NCBI RefSeq assembly: GCF_037890695.1
Contig: NZ_CP149571.1
Coordinates: 3,068,001-3,132,000, forward strand
Direction of reading: 5' to 3'
DNA: 64,000 nt
Source of the DNA: Aeromonas jandaei
GTDB taxonomy: Bacteria > Pseudomonadota > Gammaproteobacteria > Enterobacterales > Aeromonadaceae
The notes beneath the pieces are model-generated. The model worked only from the letters and a program-made list of their open reading frames with translations. It did no database searches and was not told where the DNA came from. The position numbers and the translations under genes were made by a program. Below, piece by piece: positions 53,807 to 63,526 of the stretch; position 1 is the first letter of the stretch; the number at the start of each line of letters is the position of its first letter.

Positions 53807-54754
53807 CTATAACCAGCGACTGAGCCAGTTCATCAGATGAATGGTGGGATTGGATAGCTGTCCGGGCTGACAGGCCGCTTTCAGGGCGACCAGTTGTTGC
53901 TCGGCATCCAGCAGTTTTTCACTGGAATGCAGCCCGGCGAACTGCTGGCTCAAGGTAGCCAGATCCGGCATCGCCAGTTGATGGTGACCGCATCCCGCCT
54001 GAGTTTTCAGGGCATCGCACAAAAAGAGCTGCACCCAATGCAGACGAACTTGTGTCTCCTGACCGAGCTGGCTGCACAAGGTGGTCGCCTTGCTCGGGGA
54101 CTTGGCGAGGGCGACCAGATCCTCGAGCAGCTCACGGCGAGCACCATCTTGCAGTTGCTCGATGTAGTCGAGCACCCGCAGCGGCGCCCCCTGGCAGATC
54201 CGCACTTGAGCCAGAGTCGCCTGATGTCCCTGTTCAGCAAGCCAGCGCACCGTTTCACCCTCACTTGGCAACTGACACACGTGTTTGTGGCAACGGCTGA
54301 GAATGGTCGGCAGCAGACGGGAAACCTGGGAGGCGATGAGGATCAGCAGGCTGTCACCGGCAGGCTCCTCCAGGGTTTTCAGCAGCGCATTGGCTGCCGA
54401 TTCGGTCATCCGCTCCGCATCAGGAATGATCACCACCTTGCCGCGGCCTAGCTGGGCCGAGCCTTGCAGTCGGTTGCAAATATCGCGGATCGCTTCGACC
54501 CCGATGGTCTTGCTCTCGCGACCGATGGTGCCGAGATCCGGATGATGGCCTTTGTCAAAGAGCTGGCAGGAGTGGCAATGACCGCATGGCTCTCCGCGAT
54601 CAGGTTGTTGGCAAAGGTGCAAACGCGCCACCCGTTCAGCTAGCTGCTCCTTGCCAAGACCGGGATCGCCGAGCAACAACCAGGCATGACCCAGTCTGCC
54701 GGCCGCTGCCGTCTTGCTCAGTGCCTGCCAGTCGGGGATCAACCAGGGATACAT
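53807..54754 (-). CDS. holB: DNA polymerase III delta' subunit
   Basis: 315 aa. AAA+ clamp-loader fold with [17 protein letters not shown] (degenerate P-loop, as usual for delta'), a zinc site of four Cys in [16 protein letters not shown], and [23 protein letters not shown]. It is part of the clamp loader that places the beta clamp on DNA. It overlaps tmk by 16 bases. The gene order tmk-holB-ycfH is conserved. Confidence 0.93.
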   Translation of the reverse strand: MYPWLIPDWQALSKTAAAGRLGHAWLLLGDPGLGKEQLAERVARLHLCQQPDRGEPCGHCHSCQLFDKGHHPDLGTIGRESKTIGVEAIRDICNRLQGSAQLGRGKVVIIPDAERMTESAANALLKTLEEPAGDSLLILIASQVSRLLPTILSRCHKHVCQLPSEGETVRWLAEQGHQATLAQVRICQGAPLRVLDYIEQLQDGARRELLEDLVALAKSPSKATTLCSQLGQETQVRLHWVQLFLCDALKTQAGCGHHQLAMPDLATLSQQFAGLHSSEKLLDAEQQLVALKAACQPGQLSNPTIHLMNWLSRWL

Positions 54755-55365
54755 AGGCGTGCATCCAGCGCAGCTTCAATCGCCGCTTTTACCTGATCCG
54801 GGGTTTGCCCCGCATCGATCACTACAATGGAGTCATCCTTGGCGGCGAGTTCGAGATAACGGGTGCGGGTTCGCTCGAAAAAGCTGAGCTGCTCCAGCTC
54901 GATCCGATCCAGCTCGCCACGATGGCGGGCGCGTTGCAGACCGAGTGCGGGATCGATATCGAGATAGAGAGTGAGATCCGGTTTGAAGTTGCCGAGAACC
55001 GCCTGCTTGATGGCACCGATAAGGGCAGCATCGATACCACGGCCACCCCCCTGATAGGCCTGGGAGGAGAGATCGTGGCGATCCCCCACCACCCAGACAC
55101 CATCAGCCAGTGCCGGCTTGATGCGGGTCTCCACCAATTGCACCCGGGAGGCGTACATCAGCAGCAGTTCGGCCTCGATGGTGAGGCGCTCGTCATGCAC
55201 CTCTTTGACGATGGCTCGCATCCGCTCGGCCAGCGGCGTACCGCCCGGCTCGCGGGTACATTCAATCCGCTCGATGCCGTGGTGCTGCAGATAGTCGGTG
55301 ACGTAACGGACGGCAGAGCTCTTCCCTGCCCCTTCCAAACCTTCAATAACGATAAATTTAGACAT
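54739..55365 (-). CDS. tmk: Thymidylate kinase
   Basis: 208 aa. P-loop [16 protein letters not shown] at residues 7-22, [14 protein letters not shown] (DR/E region), [19 protein letters not shown] (LID and substrate binding) and [19 protein letters not shown]. It phosphorylates dTMP to dTDP. The start ATG and the mltG stop share a base (55365), so it is translationally coupled to mltG. Confidence 0.96.
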   Translation of the reverse strand: MSKFIVIEGLEGAGKSSAVRYVTDYLQHHGIERIECTREPGGTPLAERMRAIVKEVHDERLTIEAELLLMYASRVQLVETRIKPALADGVWVVGDRHDLSSQAYQGGGRGIDAALIGAIKQAVLGNFKPDLTLYLDIDPALGLQRARHRGELDRIELEQLSFFERTRTRYLELAAKDDSIVVIDAGQTPDQVKAAIEAALDARLCIPG

Positions 55366-56366
55366 CAGGATTTCTTCAATATGTATTCGCGAACCGCCCG
55401 ATTGTGTTCATCAAGGGTCCTGGAGAAATAGTGAGCACCACCGCCCTTGGCGACAAAATAGAGATAGTCGGTCGACTTGGGGTTGAGTGCCGCTTCGATG
55501 GATGCCTTACCCGGCATGGCAATGGGCGTCGGCGGCAGACCATCGATCACATAGGTGTTGTAGGGGTTCTTGTCGGTCAGATCGCTGCGGCGAATGTTGC
55601 CGTCATAGCGATCCTTCACCCCGTAAATCACGGTGGGGTCGGTCTGCAACTTCATACCGAGACGCAGACGATTGACGAACACCGAGGCAATTTGTGCCCG
55701 CTCTTCAGGCAGACCGGTCTCTTTTTCGATGATCGAGGCCATGATCAGCGCTTCATAGGGGGTCTTGTAAGGCAGATTGGCCTGCCGCTTGTCCCAGCTC
55801 TGCTGCAGGAATGTCTCCATGTCCTGGTGAGCACGACGCAAAATGGAGAGATCGCTGGCATGGGTGGTATAGGCATAGGTTTCCGGCAAAAACCACCCCT
55901 CCAGCTTGCCATTCTCGATACCCAGCTCCTTGGCCAGATCAGCCTCGGGCAACTCGACCGTGAGTCGTTCCAGATAAGGTGCACTGGATAACTGCTTCAG
56001 CCAATCCTCAAAGCGGGAACCCTCGACGAAGGTAAGGCTGAAGTGGAACTCCTTGCCCGAAGCAAAGAGCGAGAGGGTGTCCTTAAGCAGGGCCCCCTCC
56101 TTGATTTCATACGTGCCTGACTTGATGGCAACCAGCTCGGGATGACCGCGCAGCCAGAGGCGCACCGCCCACGGACTGGGTTCACCATCACCCAACTCGG
56201 CGATCAGGCGAGCGGCATGAGCCCCCTTCTCCACCGTAAAGAGGCGAGTCGGCCCCTTGTTAGTGAGCGTCTCCACCTGCTGCCATTTGTAATGCACATA
56301 GCCCCCGGCGACGGCCACAGTCAGTGCAGCCCCCGCGAGCAGGGTGTAAAGCCGATTAAACTTCAA
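55365..56366 (-). CDS. mltG: Endolytic transglycosylase MltG (YceG)
   Basis: 333 aa. One N-terminal membrane anchor ([21 protein letters not shown]). A LysM-like part follows, then the YceG catalytic domain with [45 protein letters not shown] (catalytic Glu), [10 protein letters not shown], and [19 protein letters not shown]. It cuts nascent peptidoglycan strands and limits glycan length. It overlaps pabC by 11 bases. Confidence 0.95.
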   Translation of the reverse strand: MKFNRLYTLLAGAALTVAVAGGYVHYKWQQVETLTNKGPTRLFTVEKGAHAARLIAELGDGEPSPWAVRLWLRGHPELVAIKSGTYEIKEGALLKDTLSLFASGKEFHFSLTFVEGSRFEDWLKQLSSAPYLERLTVELPEADLAKELGIENGKLEGWFLPETYAYTTHASDLSILRRAHQDMETFLQQSWDKRQANLPYKTPYEALIMASIIEKETGLPEERAQIASVFVNRLRLGMKLQTDPTVIYGVKDRYDGNIRRSDLTDKNPYNTYVIDGLPPTPIAMPGKASIEAALNPKSTDYLYFVAKGGGAHYFSRTLDEHNRAVREYILKKS

Positions 56367-57162
56367 TGACCAAACGCTCCTGTAAACGGCGGCTCAATAC
56401 CGGGGCTGGATACTGTTTATCCTCGATGCCGTTGACCGGCACCACCCCCATCAGGGTATTGGTGAGCCACACCTCTTCCGCCTGCCATAGTGACTCCAAC
56501 GGAGCCTCTACCACACGCAACTCAATACTCATCTGTTTCAGCATCGCCATGACCTGACGGCGCATGATGCCGTCAACCCCGCAACGGGCCAGATCGGGCG
56601 TAAACACCGTCTTGCCCCGACGCCAAAACAGATTGGCACTGACCCCTTCGACCAGCACGCCACGACTGCTGAGCACTACTCCTTCGACTGCACCACGGCT
56701 GACAAGTTCGCTCTTGAGCAGCACCTGCTCCAACCGGTTGAGGGTCTTGAGCCCGGCCAGCATGGGGGCATCACCAATGCGCTGGCGGCACACCAGCAGG
56801 TTGATCCCCTCTTGTCGCCACTGGGCATACTGGGCAGGAAAAGGTGCCAGCGAAAGAATACGGGTCGTCAGCTGGCACTCGCTGCCATCATAACCGCGGC
56901 CACCCTCCCCCCGAGTCAGCATCACCTTGGCAACACACTGTTGTTCACCGGCAACCAGGGTCTCGAGTTCCCGAGTCAACAATTCCCAGTCCGGTTCAAC
57001 CATTCCCAGCCGGCTATTGGTCTGTTGCAGTCGAGCCAGATGCGCTGGCCACAGCAATACCTTTCCTTCTCTTACCGCCATGGTGGTGAAATGGCCATCG
57101 CCATAGGCCAGACCACGGTCGCGGGCCGAGATGGTATCGAGCTTCAATCCGTTGATCAGCAA
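56356..57162 (-). CDS. pabC: Aminodeoxychorismate lyase
   Basis: 268 aa if the TTG at 57162 is the start, supported by GGAGGG 6-7 bases upstream and by the usual 269-aa length; the open frame extends to 57216 but would run through a terminator. PLP fold-type IV: SARDRGLAYGDGHFTTM, KVMLTRGEGGRGY, LKTLNRLEQVLLKSEL (Lys binding PLP), and LTNTLMGVVPV. It converts aminodeoxychorismate to p-aminobenzoate and pyruvate for folate. It lies right after fabF, as in E. coli. Confidence 0.93.
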   Translation of the reverse strand: MLINGLKLDTISARDRGLAYGDGHFTTMAVREGKVLLWPAHLARLQQTNSRLGMVEPDWELLTRELETLVAGEQQCVAKVMLTRGEGGRGYDGSECQLTTRILSLAPFPAQYAQWRQEGINLLVCRQRIGDAPMLAGLKTLNRLEQVLLKSELVSRGAVEGVVLSSRGVLVEGVSANLFWRRGKTVFTPDLARCGVDGIMRRQVMAMLKQMSIELRVVEAPLESLWQAEEVWLTNTLMGVVPVNGIEDKQYPAPVLSRRLQERLVIEV

Positions 57163-57175
57163 AGAGATCCCTCCG

Positions 57176-57209
57176 ATAAAAAAGGCCCGATACCGGCAGT
57201 ATCGGGCCT
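57176..57209 (-). terminator. Terminator between fabF and pabC
   Basis: Minus-strand stem AGGCCCGATAC / GTATCGGGCCT, 5-nt loop, then TTTTTTAT. It ends 14 bases before the pabC start, so pabC depends on readthrough or its own promoter. Confidence 0.85.
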
Positions 57210-57229
57210 CTGTCATTGCCCGCAGGCAA

Positions 57230-58471
57230 TTATACGCGTTTGAAGATCAGGGAACCATTGGTACCGCCGAAACCAAACGAGTTGGAGAGGGCGTACTCGA
57301 AGTTACCCGGCTTGGCCACGTGGGGCACCAGATCCAGATCGCACTCATCATCCGGGTTGTCCAGGTTGATGGTGGGCGGTGCAATCTGATCGCGCAGGGC
57401 CAGCACAGTGATGATCGCCTCGATGGCACCGGCAGCACCCAGCAGGTGACCAGTCATCGACTTGGTCGAGCTGATCATCAGGGATTTGGCATGCTCGCCA
57501 AACACCGCTTTCATGCCGCGCAGTTCGGCCACGTCACCCAGGGGGGTGGAAGTGCCGTGGGCGTTGATGTAACCCACCTGCTCGGGGGCGATGCCAGCAT
57601 CCTTGATGGCATTTTGCATGGCGCGGGCGCCACCGTTGCCATCGGCAGGAGGTGCAGTCATGTGATAGGCGTCACCACTCATGCCAAAACCGACCAGTTC
57701 GGCGTAGATCTTGGCACCGCGGGCCTTGGCGTGTTCGTACTCTTCCAGTACAAGTACACCGGCACCGTCACCCAGCACGAAACCGTCGCGATCCTTATCC
57801 CACGGACGGCTCGCTTTCTGCGGTTCGTCGTTGCGGTTGGAGAGCGCCTTGGCAGCTGCAAAGCCGCCCATTCCCATCGGGGTGGAGGCTTTCTCGGCAC
57901 CGCCGGCGACCATCACATCGGCATCACCGTAAGCGATCATCCGGCCAGCCATGCCGATGGCATGGGTACCTGTGGTGCAGGCGGTGGTCACAGCGATGTT
58001 CGGACCTTGCAATCCCTTCATGATGGAGAGATGACCGGACACCATATTGATGATGGTGGAAGGCACGAAGAAGGGGCTGATCTTGCGCGGGCCGCCGTTG
58101 ACGAGGCTATCGTGGTTCTGTTCAATCAGACCCAGACCGCCAATCCCGGAACCGATCGCCACACCGACGCGCTCGGCATTGTCGTCGTTGATGACGAGGC
58201 CGGAATCGTCCAGTGCCTGCATACCGGCAGCAATACCGTATTGAATGAAGAGATCCATCTTGCGAGCGTCTTTACGGTTGATACCGTACTGCTCGGGATC
58301 GAAGTCCTTGACCAGACCTGCAAAACGGGTTGCAAACTCGCTGGCATCGAAATGGTCGATAAGGGAAATGCCGCTCTGCCCGTTGAGCAGGGCTTGCCAG
58401 CTGGATTCGGCTGTGTTGCCTACCGGGGAAAGCATCCCCAAGCCGGTCACCACGACTCTGCGTTTTGACAC
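57230..58471 (-). CDS. fabF: 3-oxoacyl-ACP synthase II
   Basis: 413 aa. Catalytic Cys in [20 protein letters not shown] segment (about 163), His in [11 protein letters not shown] (about 303) and [14 protein letters not shown] (second His replaced in the usual KAS II position around 340 by [12 protein letters not shown]). GIGGLGL and [13 protein letters not shown] at the N-terminus are typical. It elongates acyl-ACP, including the cis-vaccenate step. It is 82 bases after acpP, with a terminator between. Confidence 0.96.
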   Translation of the reverse strand: MSKRRVVVTGLGMLSPVGNTAESSWQALLNGQSGISLIDHFDASEFATRFAGLVKDFDPEQYGINRKDARKMDLFIQYGIAAGMQALDDSGLVINDDNAERVGVAIGSGIGGLGLIEQNHDSLVNGGPRKISPFFVPSTIINMVSGHLSIMKGLQGPNIAVTTACTTGTHAIGMAGRMIAYGDADVMVAGGAEKASTPMGMGGFAAAKALSNRNDEPQKASRPWDKDRDGFVLGDGAGVLVLEEYEHAKARGAKIYAELVGFGMSGDAYHMTAPPADGNGGARAMQNAIKDAGIAPEQVGYINAHGTSTPLGDVAELRGMKAVFGEHAKSLMISSTKSMTGHLLGAAGAIEAIITVLALRDQIAPPTINLDNPDDECDLDLVPHVAKPGNFEYALSNSFGFGGTNGSLIFKRV

Positions 58472-58508
58472 TGAGGTAGTCTCCGAGAGGTGATTTGAAA
58501 GGAAACAA

Positions 58509-58541
58509 ATACAAAAGAAGCGGCCCTTGGGCCGCTTCTTT
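58509..58541 (-). terminator. Terminator between acpP and fabF
   Basis: AGAAGCGGCCC / GGGCCGCTTCT 11-bp stem with a 2-base loop, TTTTGT after it on the minus strand. Partial termination here would give the known excess of acpP mRNA over fabF. Confidence 0.8.
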
Positions 58542-58553
58542 CAAAACAGGAAC

Positions 58554-58790
58554 TTATTCCTGATTAGCGGTGATGTAGTCGATAGCCGCTTGAACAGTAG
58601 TGATCTTCTCGGCTTCTTCATCAGGAATTTCGGTATCGAATTCTTCTTCCAGCGCCATTACCAGTTCAACGGTATCCAAAGAGTCAGCGCCCAGGTCGTC
58701 GACGAAGGAGGCAGCGTTCTTAACGTCTTCTTCTTTAACACCCAGTTGTTCAATGATGATTTTCTTTACGCGTTCTTCGATGTTGCTCAT
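58554..58790 (-). CDS. acpP: Acyl carrier protein
   Basis: 78 aa, acidic, four-helix bundle with the phosphopantetheine Ser in [18 protein letters not shown]. Near-identical to gammaproteobacterial ACP. It carries growing acyl chains on 4'-phosphopantetheine between FabD, FabH, FabF, FabG and PlsX, most of which are encoded beside it. A 157-base gap to fabG probably holds its own promoter. Confidence 0.98.
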   Translation of the reverse strand: MSNIEERVKKIIIEQLGVKEEDVKNAASFVDDLGADSLDTVELVMALEEEFDTEIPDEEAEKITTVQAAIDYITANQE

Positions 58791-58947
58791 GACCTGAATT
58801 TTCCTTTAAAAATACGCTATTGCGTCTGGTTGGGGTAGTTTATTCAATTGACGTGAGTTTGCAAGTAGCTTGCCGCTGGTCAAACCACGAAATTCGCCAA
58901 ACTTCGGCGTACTATCGCAAATTTGAACAGAACTCACGACAAATTGA

Positions 58948-59682
58948 TTACACCATGTACATCCCGCCATTAACATGCAGGGTTTCACCGGTGATATAGG
59001 CTGCTTCATCGGAAGCCAAGAATACCACAGCGGCGGCAATCTCTTTCGGATCACCCAGACGAGCGGCAGGAACCTGGCTCATGATGCCGGCTCGTTGCTC
59101 TTCGTTCAGGGCGCGAGTCATGTCGGTTTCGATGAAACCGGGGGCAACCGCGTTGACCGTGATACCACGGGAGGCCACTTCACGCGCCAGCGATTTGGTA
59201 AAGCCAACCAGACCCGCCTTGGCGGCTGCATAGTTGACCTGACCGGCATTGCCCATGGTACCAACGACGGAACCGATGCTGATGATGCGACCATTGCGTT
59301 TCTTCATCATCGCCCGCAGAACCGGTTTGCTCAGACGGTAGAGCGAGGTCAGGTTGGTATCGATGATCTCGTTCCACTCGTCATCTTTCATCCGCATCAA
59401 CAGGTTGTCGCGGGTGATACCGGCGTTGTTGATCAGGATGTCGATATCGCCGAAACGCGCCTTGATGGCAGCGAAAACGGCTTCGATGGATTCCTGGCTG
59501 GTCACGTTCAGTGCCATGCCGCAACCATTGTCGCCCAAGTAAGCGCTGATTGCCTCAGCACCGCTCTCGCTGGTCGCTGTGCCGACGACTTTGGCGCCAC
59601 GGGCCGCGAAAGTTTCGGCAATTGCACGGCCGATGCCACGACTGGCACCGGTCACCAACACAACCTTATCGGTAAAGCTCAT
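58948..59682 (-). CDS. fabG: 3-oxoacyl-ACP reductase
   Basis: 244 aa from the ATG at 59682 (AGGAGCAAGTA upstream). SDR fold: VTGASRGIGRAIAE (NADP), NNAGITRDNLLMRM, SIGSVVGTMGNAGQ and YAAAKAGLVGFTKSLARE (Tyr-x-x-x-Lys). The C-terminus ends GETLHVNGGMYMV. It reduces 3-oxoacyl-ACP in fatty acid elongation. It starts 13 bases after the end of the full-length fabD frame. Confidence 0.97.
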   Translation of the reverse strand: MSFTDKVVLVTGASRGIGRAIAETFAARGAKVVGTATSESGAEAISAYLGDNGCGMALNVTSQESIEAVFAAIKARFGDIDILINNAGITRDNLLMRMKDDEWNEIIDTNLTSLYRLSKPVLRAMMKKRNGRIISIGSVVGTMGNAGQVNYAAAKAGLVGFTKSLAREVASRGITVNAVAPGFIETDMTRALNEEQRAGIMSQVPAARLGDPKEIAAAVVFLASDEAAYITGETLHVNGGMYMV

Positions 59683-59695
59683 TACTTGCTCCTGT

Positions 59696-60634
59696 TTACT
59701 TGATCTGGGCCAGTGCCTGCTCGAAAGAGGCTGCATCGTTGGCGTGAATACCTTCCACGCGCTTGTCGATGCGCTTGGCGAGCCCGGTCAATACTTTGCC
59801 CGGCCCCATCTCGATTTCGAGGGTAACGCCCTCATTGGCCATCCGCTCGACAGTCTCGGTTCAACGAACCGGGCTGAACAGCTGACGCACCAGTGCTTGC
59901 TTGATGGCAGCCGGATCCTGTTCACAGGATACGTCGACATTATTGATGACCGCGATGGCAGGAACCTTGATCTCGATCCCGTCCAGCGCAGCTGCCAGTT
60001 TTTCTGCGGCAGGTTTCATCAGCGCACAGTGGGATGGCACAGAGACTGGCAGCGGCAGCGCACGCTTGGCGCCCGACTCTTTCATCAGCACGTTAGCTCG
60101 CTCGACGGCCTCTTTGTGGCCAGCAATAACCACCTGGCCCGGAGAGTTGAAGTTGACCGGAGAAACCACCTGCCCCTCTGCTGCTTTTTCGCAGTTGGCA
60201 GCGATGGCGTCGTTGTCCAGACCGATGATGGCAGCCATGGCACCAGTCCCTTCCGGTACCGCTTCCTGCATGGCCAGACCACGCAGCTCGACCAGTTTAA
60301 CGGCATCGGTAAAGGCCAGCGCACCGCTGCAAACCAGAGCGGAATACTCACCCAGGCTGTGACCTGCCATGACGGAAGGCGTTGCCCCACCCTGCTGTTG
60401 CCACAGACGCCACAGTGCGACAGAAGCAGTCAGCAGTGCGGGCTGGGTACGCCAGGTTTTGTTCAGCTCTTCGGCCGGACCGTTCATTACCAGGGCAAAC
60501 AGGTCATAACCCAGCACCTGGCTCGCCTCGGCGAAGGTCTCCTTGATCACGGCATGTTGCTCGGCCAGCTCGGCCAGCATGCCCACGGTTTGGGAGCCTT
60601 GTCCCGGGAAGGCAATGGCAAATTGGGTCATCAT
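59696..60634 (-). pseudogene. fabD: Malonyl-CoA:ACP transacylase with an in-frame TGA
   Basis: Full-length frame would be 312 aa (60634 to 59696), but codon 258 is TGA (59861-59863), leaving 257 aa. The N-terminal part is normal: FPGQGSQ, GHSLGEYSALV (nucleophile Ser), SVPSHCALM (catalytic His). At the stop, E. coli has SPVRWTE; here SPVR-stop-TE, so TGG became TGA by one base. Beyond it, 54 codons read on in frame to a normal end (GPGKVLTGLAKRI and others). FabD is essential, so this is a true nonsense mutation with suppression or readthrough, a second copy elsewhere, or a base-call error. Confidence 0.9.
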
Positions 60635-60702
60635 TGATTCCTTTTAGATAAGCAAAAATGAAATCGTTGCGGGATGACAGCACTCGCTCATCCCGCTTTG
60701 GA

Positions 60703-61662
60703 TCAGAGGCGAACCAGCGCCGAGCCCCAGGCAAAACCACCGCCAAAGGCTTCCAGCAAGACCAGCTGGCCCGGTTTGATCCGGCCATCCCGCACCCCTT
60801 CATCGAAGGCGATGGGGACGGACGCAGCAGAGGTATTGCCGTGCTTGTCGAGGGTCAACACTACCTTGTCGAGGCCCATGCCGAGTTTCTTGGCTGTGGC
60901 GCTGATGATGCGGAAGTTGGCCTGATGGGGCACCAGCCAGTCAAGCTCGCTCGGCTCGAGACCGGCAGCTGTCAGCGTCTCTGTCACGATCTCGCTCAAA
61001 CGGGTGACCGCCACTTTGAACACATCGTTGCCCTTCATGTACATGTAGGCTTCGAGTTCGGCGCCCGGCATCCCGCGACGGGGTTGCGGCAGCTTGAGCA
61101 GATCGCCATAACGGCCATCGGCATGAAGATGGGTGGAAAGAATGCCCGGTGTTTCGCTGGCGCCAATCACCACGGCACCGGCCCCATCACCAAAAATAAT
61201 GATGGTGCCGCGATCTTCCGGATCGCACATGCGCGACAACACATCGGCCCCGACGACCAGCACATGGCGGGCCGCGCCAGATTTGACGAACTGATCGGCA
61301 ATGGAGAGCGCATAGGTAAAACCGGCGCAGGCTGCCGCCACGTCAAAGGCAGGGATCCCCTGTACACCCAGCAGTCCTTGCAGTTCGCAAGCTGCTGCCG
61401 GGAAGGCGTTTTCTGCGCTGGTGGTGGCCAGCACAATCATGTCGAGATCGGCCGCGGTCAGGCCCGCGGCATCCAGGGCCCGCAGGGCGGCCTGGTAAGA
61501 GAGGGTGGCAACGGTCTCATCAGCACCGGCAATGCGGCGCTCACGGATCCCGGTGCGTTCCACGATCCACTCGTCACTGGTCTCAACCATCTGCTCGAGA
61601 TCGGCGTTGGTACGCACTGAACTCGGCAGGTAGCTGCCAGTACCCAGAATTTTGCTATGCAT
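60703..61662 (-). CDS. fabH: 3-oxoacyl-ACP synthase III
   Basis: 319 aa from the ATG at 61662, which fits the usual N-terminus [13 protein letters not shown]; the frame is open to 61701. Active Cys in [17 protein letters not shown] (about 112), His in [10 protein letters not shown] (about 244) and Asn in [15 protein letters not shown] (about 274). It starts fatty acid synthesis by condensing acetyl-CoA with malonyl-ACP. The next gene upstream is plsX, 7 bases away. Confidence 0.96.
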   Translation of the reverse strand: MHSKILGTGSYLPSSVRTNADLEQMVETSDEWIVERTGIRERRIAGADETVATLSYQAALRALDAAGLTAADLDMIVLATTSAENAFPAAACELQGLLGVQGIPAFDVAAACAGFTYALSIADQFVKSGAARHVLVVGADVLSRMCDPEDRGTIIIFGDGAGAVVIGASETPGILSTHLHADGRYGDLLKLPQPRRGMPGAELEAYMYMKGNDVFKVAVTRLSEIVTETLTAAGLEPSELDWLVPHQANFRIISATAKKLGMGLDKVVLTLDKHGNTSAASVPIAFDEGVRDGRIKPGQLVLLEAFGGGFAWGSALVRL

Positions 61663-61669
61663 AGAGTTC

Positions 61670-62689
61670 TTATAGGTCCCTGTCGGAAAAGACAGCTTCA
61701 AGGCGATCTGCTATTTGCAGTGGAAGTTGATGTTTGGCCTCTTGTGCGGCCAGCAGGATCGCATTACACAGGGCGCGCCGCTCGGCACGCCCATGACTTT
61801 TTACCACAATGCCGCGCAATCCTAACAGACTTGCCCCGTTATACTGGTCGGGGTTCAGGTATGAAAAACGCCGTTTGAACATAAAACCGGCGATCCGGCC
61901 AAGAAAAGTGCGCTTCTTGCGGGGATATCCCGCCAGCTGAGCCATCATCCGCACTACCCCCTCGGCCGTTTTGAGGGCGACATTGCCAACAAAACCGTCG
62001 CAGACGATCACATCGCACTCGCCGCTGAAGATGCGATCCCCTTCAATGAAACCGACATAGTTGAGCGCGTTGCACTGGCGCAACAATTCGGCACTGTGAC
62101 GTACCAGATCGTTGCCCTTGATCTCCTCTTCCCCGATGTTGAGCAAGGCAACACGAGGAGAAGCGATGCCTTCGACTTTCTCGGCCACCACGGAGCCCAT
62201 CACCGCAAATTGAAGCAAGGTATCCGCATCGCAACTGACGTTGGCACCGAGATCCAGCATCACAGTGCGCTTGCCGCTCAACGTCGGCAGCGCCTTGATG
62301 AGTGCCGGCCGATCGACCCCGGGCAGAGATTTGAGCACGCACTTGGCCATCGCCATCAACGCACCTGTGTTGCCAGCGCTCACGCAGGCATCGGCCTCAC
62401 CGGCTTTCACCAGATTGAGTACCACCCGCATGGAGGAGTCTTTCAGAGTACGCAGCGCCACGATCGGTTTATCGCCCATGCCAACCACCTGGGATGCATG
62501 TACGAAACGAACGCGGGGATGATTCAGCAAGCCATGTTGCTGCAGCAGAGAGGAGGTCTGATGTTGGTCACCGACCAGGATCAGTTTTAGCTGGGGTAAA
62601 AGAGACAGTGCCTGCACGGCGGCAGGCACTGTTTCCGAGGGGCCAATATCTCCCCCCATGATGTCTAGCGCGACAGTTTGCGTAGACAA
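61670..62689 (-). CDS. plsX: Phosphate acyltransferase PlsX
   Basis: About 339 aa. The start is a TTG: 62689 has AAGGA at 6 bases, better than the TTG at 62695 that touches the RBS. Conserved parts: [67 protein letters not shown] and [16 protein letters not shown]. It makes acyl-phosphate from acyl-ACP for membrane phospholipid synthesis. Confidence 0.95.
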   Translation of the reverse strand: MSTQTVALDIMGGDIGPSETVPAAVQALSLLPQLKLILVGDQHQTSSLLQQHGLLNHPRVRFVHASQVVGMGDKPIVALRTLKDSSMRVVLNLVKAGEADACVSAGNTGALMAMAKCVLKSLPGVDRPALIKALPTLSGKRTVMLDLGANVSCDADTLLQFAVMGSVVAEKVEGIASPRVALLNIGEEEIKGNDLVRHSAELLRQCNALNYVGFIEGDRIFSGECDVIVCDGFVGNVALKTAEGVVRMMAQLAGYPRKKRTFLGRIAGFMFKRRFSYLNPDQYNGASLLGLRGIVVKSHGRAERRALCNAILLAAQEAKHQLPLQIADRLEAVFSDRDL

Positions 62690-62698
62690 AGGCAATCC

Positions 62699-62866
62699 TT
62701 AAGCGATTACCTTTTTACCGCGGTAGAAACCATCGGCAGTCACGTGGTGACGACGATGGATTTCGCCACTGGTCTGATCAACAGTCAGGGCAGCGGTGGT
62801 CAGCGCATCGTGGGAACGACGCATGCCACGCTTGGCACGGGTTTTACGGTTCTGTTGTACGGCCAT
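62699..62866 (-). CDS. rpmF: 50S ribosomal protein L32
   Basis: 55 aa, missed by callers with a length cutoff. It begins [20 protein letters not shown] and ends [10 protein letters not shown], matching L32 over the whole length. It lacks the zinc-binding Cys pairs found in some L32 forms, as in E. coli. RBS: AGGAGTTAGC. Position between yceD and plsX is conserved. Confidence 0.97.
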   Translation of the reverse strand: MAVQQNRKTRAKRGMRRSHDALTTAALTVDQTSGEIHRRHHVTADGFYRGKKVIA

Positions 62867-62885
62867 TGTAGGCTAACTCCTAAAT

Positions 62886-63407
62886 TCACTTACGTTTAAG
62901 CTCTTCAAGAACTGCAAAGGGATTCGGCCGCTCATCAGCAGGTTCGATTTCACCCCAAGTCATCTCCATGTTACCGCGGGGACACGCATCCAAAGAATGC
63001 ATGGCTACCTGAGGCAACGAGAGGATAAGTTCATCCTCCAGGATTTGATGAAGGTCCATCTCGCCGTTTTCGTCCAACTCAATGGGCTCATAAGCTTCCG
63101 GCAGTTCTTCCTCGTTTGTTCTTTCGAACAGCGGAGTGTAGATAAATTCAGCTTCACAGAGATGCTCGAAAGTCTCTCCGCAACGTTGGCAAACCAGGTC
63201 AACCTTGGCATGGGCAGTGCCTTTCATAACGGTCAACTTCTGGACATCTTTGCCAAAGTGCAGCGATACCTCGATATCACTCCGCAAGCCAGCGGTTGAT
63301 TCCTCCAGCCTGGGCATCTGCGACTTTTCCACTATCCCGACATAATCGAGCAGCTTCAAGGCACTACGGACTGGATCAACCTTAACGGGCAACTTCACCT
63401 TTTGCAT
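62886..63407 (-). CDS. yceD: YceD family protein (DUF177)
   Basis: 173 aa from the ATG at 63407 (MQKVKLPVKVDPVRSALKLLDY), the E. coli length; the frame is open to 63482. Two Cys pairs are present: CQRCGE and a later CPRG. The family always precedes rpmF and is thought to act in 23S rRNA accumulation or L32 handling; its activity is not proven. The C-terminus NPFAVLEELKRK is typical. Confidence 0.93.
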   Translation of the reverse strand: MQKVKLPVKVDPVRSALKLLDYVGIVEKSQMPRLEESTAGLRSDIEVSLHFGKDVQKLTVMKGTAHAKVDLVCQRCGETFEHLCEAEFIYTPLFERTNEEELPEAYEPIELDENGEMDLHQILEDELILSLPQVAMHSLDACPRGNMEMTWGEIEPADERPNPFAVLEELKRK

Positions 63408-63526
63408 AGGGCGCGAATAATATAGGTCCAACAACGGATAGTCAAAGGAAAAAGTCCTTACCGCCGATGATTTTAACGCCACAAGTCCCTAGAATGCCGG
63501 TACTTGCTTTCATCGGTATTCGGATT

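Noticed and set aside
57131..58468. A 445-codon open frame opposite fabF
   Set aside because: fabF on the minus strand is certain; the plus-strand protein has no domain and arises from codon bias.
59861..59863. TGA read as Trp or selenocysteine by a recoded genetic code
   Set aside because: No other gene in the window needs TGA as a sense codon, and several genes use TGA as a normal stop; no SECIS-like stem is evident after it.
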